Below, piece after piece: positions 35,776 to 45,965 of a DNA stretch of 64,000 nt. Source of the DNA: Prunella strophiata (lineage: Eukaryota; Chordata; Aves; Passeriformes; Prunellidae). Both the position numbers and the translations under genes were made by a program. Under the pieces are notes generated by a model. It saw nothing but the letters and a program-made list of their open reading frames with translations, was not told where the DNA came from and did not search any database. Location of the stretch: assembly GCA_036583965.1 (NCBI GenBank), contig JAZBQD010000006.1:737621-801620 (forward strand), in the 5' to 3' direction. Numbering within the stretch: the stretch's first letter is position 1; every line of letters starts with the position of its first letter.

Positions 35776-36979
35776 AAACTTATCAGGACTTTAACTTATA
35801 CCTTAACTTATACTTTAAACGTAACATTTAGCAAAGGAATAGCAATTAACAGTATTTAACCTAACTTATGACTTAACAATTTACAGAGGGATAGTATTTA
35901 ATTTAGCTTATAACATATTAAACCTGGAATTATGGTAAGGCACATCACAAAGCACTGACTCAGCAAACGCTAACCCGTCCAACTTCTAGTTATCCAGATT
36001 TTGAGAAGTCAGGAGAAGAGAGAGAGGGAGAGCCAGAGCAAGAGAGAGAGAGTGGGAGAGAGAAGAGAAATATCCACAGCCATGGCCTTGGATCTAGTGC
36101 CATCTCAGCTGCTGTGGGATGTGTCAGTATCACACCTATGTCATGGCCTTTACCTGCTCTGATCCCTCTCACAAGTGGGATTTTTGAGGTGCCAGAGGCT
36201 TAGCAGCTGGCTGGGGTGGGGTAGCAACCACCCCACCTATGCAGAACTAGCTCTGCCCCCCCAATTCCCACTGGAGATGTTTGGGGACATTCATCATTTC
36301 TCTGCTCTCCAACACCGAGACAACAGACTCTGGCTACAGCTTGGAGCTTGTGCCCATGACAACCACCCCTGACAACAGGGCTCCATGGAGCTGCTCTCAG
36401 GAACCCCCCAAGAATTGGAGAATACCCCAAAACTACTTTCAAAATGTGGGATGCCCCAAAATCCCTTCAGGAATGTGGAATGCCCCAGGGTTCCTTCTCC
36501 CTTCATCATCCCCAATCTTTGGCTGTATCATTCCAGACCCTGCCCCACCCTCCCAATCCCCATACAAACCCATCCCACTCCTCCTGGATATCAGGAGCTC
36601 CATCCCAAGCCCTACTTCCCCCAGTCCATCCCTCCCAATCCCCTTCCAACCCCATCTCACCCTGAGGAGCTGTGGAATTGAGTAATTTTGGGCTGGGATT
36701 GAGCCATTTTGGGATAGGATTGAATAGTTTTAAGTGAGATTGAGTGGTTTTGAGATGATGGGTCTATCCCTCTTGGCTTTTCAAACATAAAATGATGGAG
36801 AAAATTCTTCCAAACACCCCAGAACCATCAAATCCTTCAAATACAAAATTTGGTGTTTGTATATCTCCCAAACACCAAATTTGCATCCCAAATGGCAGTA
36901 AAATGGTGAGGCTTTAGGTGATGAAGTTGGAGCATCAGACAAAGCTCTTCCTGCAGTCAGGACCCTTGTGGAGCTTCCC
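35776..36979. other. Non-coding 3' flank of the zinc-finger gene
   Basis: 35790-35990 is AT-rich with a repeated 'aacttatac' word; 36000-36075 is a GA-rich simple repeat; 36440-36500 repeats 'gaatgccccag'. No gene. Since the zinc-finger gene ends at 36980 on the minus strand, its 3' UTR must begin here. Confidence 0.45.
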
Positions 36980-38222
36980 TTACCCTTGCCTCTGTTGGTG
37001 CTGGGCCAAGTGAGACCTCCTGGAGAAGCTCTTCCCACATTCTTCACACAGGTAGGGCCGTTCCCCAGTGTGGATCCTCTGGTGGTGGTTCAGGTTGGAG
37101 CGATCACTGAAGCTCTTCCCACATTCCTTGCACTTGTAGGGCCGTTGCCCAGTGTGAATGCGCCTGTGGACTGTCAGGTGGGACCTCTGGCTGAAGCTCT
37201 TCTCACATTCCCAGCACTTGTAGCTGTCACATTCCCTGGTTTCCACACACAGGTGGTTGTGAATCTTTCTGAAGCTCTTCCCACATTTCTCACACTTGTT
37301 GGGCTGCTCCCTGGTGTCAGTGCACTTGTGGACATTCAAGTGGGAGCGCTGTCTGAAGCTCTTCCCACATTCAGGACATTTGTGGGGCCTCTCCCCAGTG
37401 TGGATCCTCTTATGGCGGGTCAGGTTGGATCTCCGGCTGAAGTTCTTCCCACATTCCTCACACACATAGGGCTGCTCCCCAGTGCAGTTTCTCTTTTGCT
37501 GGATCAGTTTGGATGTCTCTCTGAAGCTCTTCCCACATTCAGAGCGCTTGCAAAGCCTTTCATGATTGTGGATCATCTGATGACGACCCAGGTTGTTGCT
37601 ACGACTGAAGCTCTTCCCACATTCCCCACACTTATAGGGTCTCTCCCCAGTGTGGATCCGCCGGTGGCGGATCAGGTTGGAGCTGTGGCTGAAGCTCCTC
37701 CCACATTCCCCACACTTGTAGGACTTCTCCCTGCTTTGATGGTGCCCAGGGACCACCAGGTGTGAGCTGTGGCTGAAGTTCTGTCCACCTTCCTGGCTCA
37801 GGGTGGGTCTTTCCTCCTCAGAGCACCCCGGGTTGGGTTTGCAGCTCCTCATCATGGGGGATCTCTGGGGTTTTTCCTCCCCATTGTATTCCTGTGCTGT
37901 GGAGCTGCTCAAAATGGCCTCTTCCACGAGGTCCTGCCATGGGGATTTGTCCTCCCTGGTCTCTATCCTCTGCTCATTGTCTAGGGGAGGAAGGACATGG
38001 AGAGGATGGGATTTGCCTCCGTGCCAGAGGGAAGGGGGAGGAGATTGCCCCCAGTGCGTCCATGGCATTGGACAGTGTTGGCAGTGGGGCTGTCCTGCAG
38101 CTGGGGGCCATGCTGGGCTGGGAGATGGAGCAGGAGAGAAGGGGGAAAGGGGCACTGACTTTCTTCTTACCTGCCGGGGGGTCCCAGTGCATCTTCCTCT
38201 TCCTCGCAGCCTCCTTCTTCAT
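36980..38222 (-). CDS. C2H2 zinc-finger protein, two-exon gene
   Basis: Predicted nuclear DNA-binding protein of the Kruppel-type family expanded in songbirds. Coding exon 1 is 38222-38171 ([17 protein letters not shown]) ending CAG/GTAAGA; exon 2 is 37980-36980 after a CCCCTAG acceptor. The joined frame is 1053 bases, 350 residues, without a stop. The N-terminal third has the [17 protein letters not shown] linker; I see no KRAB, SCAN or BTB motif. Nine finger units follow. Units 1, 2, 4, 7 and 8 have all four Cys/His ligands; unit 3 has lost several, unit 5 the last His, unit 6 is shortened, and unit 9 lacks the second His. Linkers are partly TGERP. The ATG exon follows a CAG like that of the 17.4-kb copy, so an untranslated exon probably lies further upstream, perhaps at the 41.2-41.7 kb CpG island. 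Could be active or in early decay. Confidence 0.8.
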
Positions 38223-38816
38223 CTGGCCAAGCTTTGGGAATGAGAAATCCTGGTTTTGGGCATAAACAAGGTGTGAGTACCTTGGGTTGGGTGTTCCTCC
38301 TGCCCAATTCCATCTCTAGAAATCACCAGATGTCTGGTGTCCATAAAACCTCCAATAATAAAGAATGAATCCCAAAAACGCCTCTCCCTTTCTAATCTCC
38401 TCACTTTGAGGTTCTGAGGTCCCCCTTCTCAGGGCTGCTGCAGGTCCTGGGAATTCCCCCACACTCTGGGGTCCAGCTTTGGGATGCCTGGGGGGTTTCT
38501 TGGGTCCCACAAGTCCCTTCTCCCTTGATTCTGCTTTGGCTCACGGGGATCCCAGGCTCCCCCCACTCCAGGCACTCAGGGCTCACCACTTGCCTGGCAC
38601 CCCATTCAACTCCTGGACCCTGCTCACCTCCAGGCTCTCCCACTCCTCCAGGCTGCTATCCAAACAATGGATACCAAAAACTCTGGCCTTACAAATATTG
38701 AAACAACTCCATGCAGGGAGTCCTTGGAGTTCCTGAGGATTGGCAGAAGCCTTGGTCAAGATGTTGTGCCTTAGGTCTTTTTGGTATGGCAAAACAAGCT
38801 CCTAAAGGTTGCTTGA
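38223..38816. other. Upstream intron/flank of zinc-finger gene
   Basis: Begins (minus sense) with the polypyrimidine/CAG acceptor 'ttggccag' before the ATG exon. 38410-38640 is C-rich with only chance frames. No further exon could be fixed. Confidence 0.4.
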
Positions 38817-39680
38817 TTTATGCCAACACTAAGGCTTGAAAGACAGGTGTTGGCCAAGGAAGGCTGGAACCTCCCTTGGATTGGAGAATATGACCCCCTT
38901 TTCTCATAATTATTATCATTTTGAAATTAAGGGATGGAAAAGGGATTTCCTTTACAAACCCCCCAGGGCAGCCAGTCCCAGTGCCCCCTCTGGATAGCAA
39001 CAGGAGCTATAGCTGGAACCTCAGGAGCAGCAAGCTGGAACAGCAGGGCAGGCTCACCCGGGGCAGCAAGAGAGAGGCAGCAGAAACTCCAGGGCCCTGT
39101 CCGAAGCTGTGGGGTGTCCGAGTGTCGGGTTACAGCCTTTCAAGAAGCTCTGAAGAAGCTGTGGGGTGTCTGAGTGTCGGGTTACAGTCTGTCAAGAAGC
39201 TCTGAAGCAGCGGCAGAGAACAGGGACTGGGCAGGGAATCGCTCCCTGGGATTTCTCACCAGCAATGGCTGCTCCAAGCGTCAGGACTTGTGCAGAGGAG
39301 GCAGCCCCCGGCGGGGACCGGGGTTCCCACTCCTGGCACAGCACGCACCGGCTCTGGGCTCCCAGGCAGCAGAGAAGCAAGCCAGCAAGCCCAGTCACAG
39401 TGCCAAAGGAAAAGAAACAAAAAGAAACAGACAGAAACCACAGAAACAGCAGGATCCCTTGTGAGAGACACCAGCGGTGTGGCCACTCCAACAGCTGGCC
39501 TGGAAGGAAAGGGACTGCCCCACACCCTTGCCCTCATCTCTCTCTGAAAACCCCAGCCTGGCTCCCACTCCTTGCAATACTCCTGGAGCAGCAACCACCC
39601 CGAACACAAAACAAAACAATGAACCCAAAAAACTATATGAGATAGAAAACCATACCCAAGACACCAAGTTAAAAATAAAC
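38817..39680. mobile_element. ERV LTR/leader-like repeat, copy 2
   Basis: Homologue of 25624-26640. Contains a ~67-bp tandem duplication (39100 and 39168; 'aagctgtggggtgtc(c/t)gagt', 'cgggttacag'). Followed at 39690 by an integrase remnant on the plus strand, so it may be the 5' part of a deleted plus-strand ERV, though copy 1 has no such follower. Confidence 0.55.
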
Positions 39681-39689
39681 TTGCTAGAG

Positions 39690-40200
39690 GAGGGAGGCTG
39701 TGGTCTGTGTGTCCCTTCCAAAGATGCCAGGTGGATTTTACTGGAATGCCCCAAGTGGGAAGGCTTAAGTATCTTCTGGTAATAGCATGTCAGCTAACAG
39801 AGTGGCCAGAAGCATTTCTAACTGCTTCAGCAACTACAGGATCAGTTATTAAAGTATTTTTGGAACAAATAATTCAAAGATATGGGATTATGAAAGCAAC
39901 AGACTCAGAGGAACTAATTTTACATGAAAAATTCTTCAAGGGGTTATCACTGGTTTAGGAATACAATGGAATCTCCATAACCCCTGGCACCCCCAGAGCT
40001 CAGGTCAGGTAGAAAAAAAAAAAAAAAAAAAAAAAGAGTGAAGAAACAAAGAAACACCTTTTGAAGCCAGAAATAGAAACGAAGATGCCATGGATACGGC
40101 TTTTGCCATTGGCTTTGGCAAGAAGAGCCAGACCCAGGGCAGATATTCAATTATCTCCCTTGCAATTCACGTCTGGAATTCCTTACCCTGGTAATTCTCC
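39690..40200 (+). pseudogene. pol: ERV integrase core remnant
   Basis: Translation from 39707 gives CQVDFTGMPQVGRLKYLLVI (first catalytic Asp) and LTEWPEAF, then IIQRYGIMKATDSEE, where the second Asp region has decayed. A 23-base poly-A run at 40013-40035 replaces part of the region before the third catalytic residue; further integrase-like text (WIRLLPLALARRARPR) follows to about 40200. Class I-like. Not functional. Confidence 0.75.
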
Positions 40201-40559
40201 ACCTAGTGCAGGGTGGAGATAAGGGATGCACATTTAAGGCAGTCTGTGGCCAGAATCCTGTCTCTTGTGAAATCTCTCCCACAGGAGGCTGAGTTGGCAC
40301 AGAGCCTGCCTTGGGACTTTGCTGTTCCCAGCATCCAGCCAGGACATCGGCTCCTGCCTAAGGAGCGCTTGGGGATAGGGCCATGAACTCAGAGATACAG
40401 AAGTAACAAAAGAAGCTATTAGCTCTACAGAATGTTACTGATCAACACAGACTGTTGCTCAGCCAAGGCCCTGTTAAATTCCTGAACCTAGAGCAAGAGA
40501 ACAAAGACTTAGTCAAATAATAACCAGGTTTTTCTTTCTTTTTTATAAAGAAAGGCGGG

Positions 40560-40823
40560 TGCATATGGGGGAAGGGGTGTGGGGGGGAGGTGCATAGAGC
40601 AGGTGATTCGGGAAGTCTGCACCTTCTGATTACCTCAGCCGTGGGAAAAAGGAAGAGGGTGATGCAGCAGGGACCTTAAGACAAAAGGCAGGCTGCATCC
40701 TCCAACCATTTGAGAGACCCCCACGGGAAATGCCGCATGGCCTCTCCCTTTATTCGAATAAAGTTACAGGACTCCTCTGTCTCCTTTTTGGACATAAACC
40801 TCTTGTGAAAAATAACAATAACA
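40560..40823 (+). mobile_element. LTR (plus) after polypurine tract
   Basis: TGCATATGGGGG start just after 'aaagaaaggcggg' (polypurine tract). 'gggaaaaaggaagagggtgatgc' to 'tccctttattcgaataaagt' matches the LTR at 3180-3430. AATAAA near 40755. The end is taken at 40823, where the next LTR-like element starts; it is approximate. With the integrase upstream it forms the 3' end of a deleted provirus. Confidence 0.65.
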
Positions 40824-41238
40824 TGTTTGTTCATCAAGAATGGAAACTTGAATATAGGAGGAGCTATGTAAAGCTATGTAAACTATAGAATATGAACATA
40901 GATATATATATCTTGTGAAACAATAAAATGACTATACATAGCATAAAGCTTTGCAGGCTTGGCAGGAACTGATAACTACCAGGAAGAGGCCCACTGCTCC
41001 ACTTGCAAAATCAGAGGAAACCAGCTCAGCACAACGCAGAGGACCCTACCTAAGAGTCACGTATACAGAAATTGCCAAGAAGACTATAAAAAGAGACTGA
41101 TGAGGGGTCGTGGTTGTGAGCCGTTGGTGGGGCGCAGACTCCCCGGCTGCACCCAGCGCTGTTTGCTTGCTATAATTAATAAAATTATTAATTGATCCTC
41201 AAAGGCTGAATCGAATTATTCGCCTCAAACTTATAACA
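40824..41238 (+). mobile_element. LTR (plus), second in tandem
   Basis: TGTTTGTTC start, TTATAACA end. TATA-like 'actataaaaagagactgatg' near 41084 and 'attaataaaattattaattg' near 41177 (polyadenylation signal) followed by a U5 ('aatcgaattattcgcc'). This is the layout of a common avian ERV LTR. No clear target duplication. Confidence 0.7.
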
Positions 41239-41239
41239 C

Positions 41240-41686
41240 GTCTGACATCGCGGATTAATTCCCCCCCCGCGTTTTCACCCTCATCACCTCCCTCGTCCTG
41301 CTGCCCCGCGCCCACACTGAGGCCTGCCCCGGAGCGCGGAGAGCGGCGGCGGCTCCCGCCGCGTCCCGGCCCGCCGCCATTCCCGGCAGCCCCCGCGCCG
41401 CCCTCAGCCGCCGCCGCCGCTCCGGCAGGGCCCGGGCTCAGAGCGGGGGGATCTCACCGGGACCGGGATCACCGGAAAAGCCCCGGGATCCGCTGGGCTC
41501 CGCCAGGATCCCCCTGAGCCGCGGCGTCGCCCGCAGGTCCCGGCCCCCCCGCGCCGAGCAAAGGACGTGGTTAGGGAATAGTTCCCCCCCCCCCCCCCCC
41601 GCCACGGGAATGGAAGCGGCCGGGCCCGGAGGCCGCCGCCCCCGCCGCCATTCCCCAGTGGCACCCAGCGCCTCACGATAACCTTC
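41240..41686. promoter_or_regulatory. CpG island, candidate promoter of the minus-strand zinc-finger gene
   Basis: Dense CpG (for example 'gagcgcggagagcggcggcgg', 'cgccgccattcccgg'), in strong contrast with everything around it. On the minus strand 'cccg/gtgaga' (about 41453) would serve as a splice donor. It lies about 3 kb upstream of the ATG exon of the gene at 38222 and in the correct orientation. A 20-base C run lies near 41584. That it is this gene's promoter is inference; it is bounded by LTRs on both sides. Confidence 0.5.
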
Positions 41687-42316
41687 TGTGGAAAATGCAT
41701 ATTACATGATTGGCTTTTCGCAAATATTGTATGTATCATGTTGTATTAATTTTGTAGTGCTATATTGATGTTTTAATAATATAGTAAATGTAGTGTTATA
41801 GTTAAATTGTGGTTTTTTGTAATTAAAGTAGAGACTATGTATGTAAGATTTTTTTACAGGAGGAATGGGGTATTTGCACAGAGATAGCAGCCACAGGGCA
41901 CCCAGATCTTCCAGGGAAGAGAGAATGTATGACTCTTATCAGAAGGAACCAAATCCTTCCTGCATTGCTGAGACTGTGAGACGCCGAGAGACTGGGAGTG
42001 AGAAGATGACAAAAACCAGATGAAAACCTTTGTTTTAAGTGGAATTTATGCATCATGCATAGGGTATATGAATATGCAACAGGTTATTGCTTTTAAGGGT
42101 TAATCCTTTGTTAAACGGGTGTGCTTTCAGGGGCTTGATTAGCCCAGGAGGGCACCTGAACCGGTTCGTAAGTCTTTGTTTTTATTGTCTCATATTGTCC
42201 TATCTAAACTGTTCAAATTTTATTTACTCTAATTATATTACTATTTTTATAACCATCTTATTTCTATTAAACTTCTAAAAATTAAAAAAAACCCCAAGTG
42301 ATTGGCGTTTTTCACA
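41687..42316 (+). mobile_element. Solo LTR (passerine ERV type)
   Basis: TGTGGAAAATGC start and GTTTTTCACA end, with cttc on both sides (41683-41686 and 42317-42320), a candidate 4-bp duplication. It has the AT-rich U3, 'taatcctttgttaaacgggtg' and 'tattaaacttctaaaaatt' with U5 'gtgattggcgtttttcaca', a layout I recognise from common songbird LTRs. 630 bp, no internal genes. Confidence 0.8.
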
Positions 42317-42339
42317 CTTCCAATGCATCCTGGTCCATC

Positions 42340-42920
42340 CCAGTGCTCCCAGTGCCCTCTCAGTTCCCTCCTAGTACCCCCCCCCAGTGCTCACCAGTAA
42401 CCACCCAGTAACTTCCCAGTCCCCACCCAGTTTCTCCCAGTCCATCCCAGTCTCCACGGATCCCCTCCCAATTCTCTCCCAGTGCTTCCCAGTCCCTCCC
42501 AGTGCCCTTCCAGTTACTCTCAGTCTCCTCCCAGTGCCCTTCCAGTTACTCTCAGTCTCCTCCCAGTGCCCCACCCATTAATTCACCCAGTATGTCCCAG
42601 TCCCTCCCAGTCCCTCCCAGTCCCTCCCAGTCCCTCCCAGTCCCTCCCAGTCCCTCCCAGTCCCTCCCAGTCCCTCCCAGTCTCCTCCAGTGCCCACAAA
42701 CCCCTTCCCAGTCCATCCCAGTTGCCACCAGTGCCTCCCAATGCACCCCAGTATCTTCCTAGTTTATTGCTGTTTCCTTCCCAGATCACCCTGTTCATCC
42801 TAGTCCATCCCAGTGCTCCCAGTCCATTCCAGTCCCCACCAATCCCTCCCAGTTCTCCCCCAGTGTTTCCCAATCCCTGTCAGTTCCCTCCCAGTACCCT
42901 CCAGTGCTCCCAGTTTCCCC
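42340..42920. repeat. Degenerate CCCAGT repeats with a 10-bp core array
   Basis: Loose 'ccagt' repeats, including nine tandem copies of the 10-mer cccagtccct at 42596-42684. They look like the ancestral material from which the neighbouring 53-bp unit was built. Open frames here are chance. Confidence 0.85.
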
Positions 42921-45598
42921 CTCCCAATGCCTCCCAGTATGGTCCAGTGCTTCTCCCAGTTCATCCCAGTTCCCTCCCAATGCCTCCCAGTATGGTCCAG
43001 TGCTTCTCCCAGTTCATCCCAGTTCCCTCCCAATGCCTCCCAGTATGGTCCAGTGCTTCTCCCAGTTCATCCCAGTTCCCTCCCAATGCCTCCCAGTATG
43101 GTCCAGTGCTTCTCCCAGTTCATCCCAGTTCCCTCCCAATGCCTCCCAGTATGGTCCAGTGCTTCTCCCAGTTCATCCCAGTTCCCTCCCAATGCCTCCC
43201 AGTATGGTCCAGTGCTTCTCCCAGTTCATCCCAGTTCCCTCCCAATGCCTCCCAGTATGGTCCAGTGCTTCTCCCAGTTCATCCCAGTTCCCTCCCAATG
43301 CCTCCCAGTATGGTCCAGTGCTTCTCCCAGTTCATCCCAGTTCCCTCCCAATGCCTCCCAGTATGGTCCAGTGCTTCTCCCAGTTCATCCCAGTTCCCTC
43401 CCAATGCCTCCCAGTATGGTCCAGTGCTTCTCCCAGTTCATCCCAGTTCCCTCCCAATGCCTCCCAGTATGGTCCAGTGCTTCTCCCAGTTCATCCCAGT
43501 TCCCTCCCAATGCCTCCCAGTATGGTCCAGTGCTTCTCCCAGTTCATCCCAGTTCCCTCCCAATGCCTCCCAGTATGGTCCAGTGCTTCTCCCAGTTCAT
43601 CCCAGTTCCCTCCCAATGCCTCCCAGTATGGTCCAGTGATTCTCCCAGTTCATCCCAGTTCCCTCCCAATGCCTCCCAGTATGGTCCAGTGCTTCTCCCA
43701 GTTCATCCCAGTTCCCTCCCAATGCCTCCCAGTATGGTCCAGTGCTTCTCCCAGTTCATCCCAGTTCCCTCCCAATGCCTCCCAGTATGGTCCAGTGCTT
43801 CTCCCAGTTCATCCCAGTTCCCTCCCAATGCCTCCCAGTATGGTCCAGTGCTTCTCCCAGTTCATCCCAGTTCCCTCCCAATGCCTCCCAGTATGGTCCA
43901 GTGCTTCTCCCAGTTCATCCCAGTTCCCTCCCAATGCCTCCCAGTATGGTCCAGTGCTTCTCCCAGTTCATCCCAGTTCCCTCCCAATGCCTCCCAGTAT
44001 GGTCCAGTGCTTCTCCCAGTTCATCCCAGTTCCCTCCCAATGCCTCCCAGTATGGTCCAGTGCTTCTCCCAGTTCATCCCAGTTCCCTCCCAATGCCTCC
44101 CAGTATGGTCCAGTGCTTCTCCCAGTTCATCCCAGTTCCCTCCCAATGCCTCCCAGTATGGTCCAGTGCTTCTCCCAGTTCATCCCAGTTCCCTCCCAAT
44201 GCCTCCCAGTATGGTCCAGTGCTTCTCCCAGTTCATCCCAGTTCCCTCCCAATGCCTCCCAGTATGGTCCAGTGCTTCTCCCAGTTCATCCCAGTTCCCT
44301 CCCAATGCCTCCCAGTATGGTCCAGTGCTTCTCCCAGTTCATCCCAGTTCCCTCCCAATGCCTCCCAGTATGGTCCAGTGCTTCTCCCAGTTCATCCCAG
44401 TTCCCTCCCAATGCCTCCCAGTATGGTCCAGTGCTTCTCCCAGTTCATCCCAGTTCCCTCCCAATGCCTCCCAGTATGGTCCAGTGCTTCTCCCAGTTCA
44501 TCCCAGTTCCCTCCCAATGCCTCCCAGTATGGTCCAGTGCTTCTCCCAGTTCATCCCAGTTCCCTCCCAATGCCTCCCAGTATGGTCCAGTGCTTCTCCC
44601 AGTTCATCCCAGTTCCCTCCCAATGCCTCCCAGTATGGTCCAGTGCTTCTCCCAGTTCATCCCAGTTCCCTCCCAATGCCTCCCAGTATGGTCCAGTGCT
44701 TCTCCCAGTTCATCCCAGTTCCCTCCCAATGCCTCCCAGTATGGTCCAGTGCTTCTCCCAGTTCATCCCAGTTCCCTCCCAATGCCTCCCAGTATGGTCC
44801 AGTGCTTCTCCCAGTTCATCCCAGTTCCCTCCCAATGCCTCCCAGTATGGTCCAGTGCTTCTCCCAGTTCATCCCAGTTCCCTCCCAATGCCTCCCAGTA
44901 TGGTCCAGTGCTTCTCCCAGTTCATCCCAGTTCCCTCCCAATGCCTCCCAGTATGGTCCAGTGCTTCTCCCAGTTCATCCCAGTTCCCTCCCAATGCCTC
45001 CCAGTATGGTCCAGTGCTTCTCCCAGTTCATCCCAGTTCCCTCCCAATGCCTCCCAGTATGGTCCAGTGCTTCTCCCAGTTCATCCCAGTTCCCTCCCAA
45101 TGCCTCCCAGTATGGTCCAGTGCTTCTCCCAGTTCATCCCAGTTCCCTCCCAATGCCTCCCAGTATGGTCCAGTGCTTCTCCCAGTTCATCCCAGTTCCC
45201 TCCCAATGCCTCCCAGTATGGTCCAGTGCTTCTCCCAGTTCATCCCAGTTCCCTCCCAATGCCTCCCAGTATGGTCCAGTGCTTCTCCCAGTTCATCCCA
45301 GTTCCCTCCCAATGCCTCCCAGTATGGTCCAGTGCTTCTCCCAGTTCATCCCAGTTCCCTCCCAATGCCTCCCAGTATGGTCCAGTGCTTCTCCCAGTTC
45401 ATCCCAGTTCCCTCCCAATGCCTCCCAGTATGGTCCAGTGCTTCTCCCAGTTCATCCCAGTTCCCTCCCAATGCCTCCCAGTATGGTCCAGTGCTTCTCC
45501 CAGTTCATCCCAGTTCCCTCCCAATGCCTCCCAGTATGGTCCAGTGCTTCTCCCAGTTCATCCCAGTTCCCTCCCAATGCCTCCCAGTATGGTCCAGT
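42921..45598. repeat. 53-bp minisatellite, about 50 nearly identical copies
   Basis: The unit (from 'ctcccaatgc' via 'agtatggtccagtgcttctc' to 'cagttccc') repeats for 2,678 bases. The only variant I noticed is 'gtgattctc' for 'gtgcttctc' near 43638. 53 is not a multiple of 3, so all three plus frames stay open over 159-base cycles and give very long false proteins. Each unit on the minus strand holds four GGG runs with loops of 1, 4 and 7 bases, a canonical G-quadruplex pattern. Confidence 0.97.
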
Positions 45599-45965
45599 GT
45601 TACTAGATCAGCGAGGCAAGCCAGTACGTGAGCTATGACCTTACTGGGGTACGGTTTTCCAATTGGAGAGATTAAGGATTAAAAGGATAAGAGGGGTTGA
45701 AGAGTGATTTTTATACTGGTTTAAATTGCTTTTGTACTGGTTTGGGATTAGGATGGACTGGGAGGGACTTGGGGGTTACTGGGATGTTACTGGTCCATAC
45801 TGGGAGGTAACTGGTTTATACTAGGGGGTTACTGGGAGACACTGGGAGGGACTGGGATGAACTGGGAGTTACTGGTTTGAACTGGGAGGTCAGTGGGAGT
45901 TACTGGGATGAACTGGGAAATCTCTGGGCTGACTGGGAGGGGATTGGGAGGGCACTGGGATTTAC
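45599..45965. repeat. ACTGGG repeats, inverted relative to the CCCAGT block
   Basis: After a 150-base unique stretch the plus strand carries 'actggga', 'tactggtt' and 'ggggttactggg' repeats: the same family in reverse orientation. Interrupted by CR1 at 45966 and resumed at 47791. Confidence 0.8.

Noticed and set aside
41404..41739. Gly/Arg-rich 111-codon minus-strand protein
   Set aside because: It is the translation of a CpG island and poly-C run; more likely promoter/untranslated sequence.
43000..45600. CRISPR-like array
   Set aside because: Units are direct tandem repeats without spacers, and the window is vertebrate nuclear DNA.
42813..45638. Long Pro/Ser/Gln-rich proteins of up to 941 residues in three overlapping plus frames
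   Set aside because: A 53-bp tandem repeat lacking stops leaves all three frames open; the composition is the repeat, not a protein.
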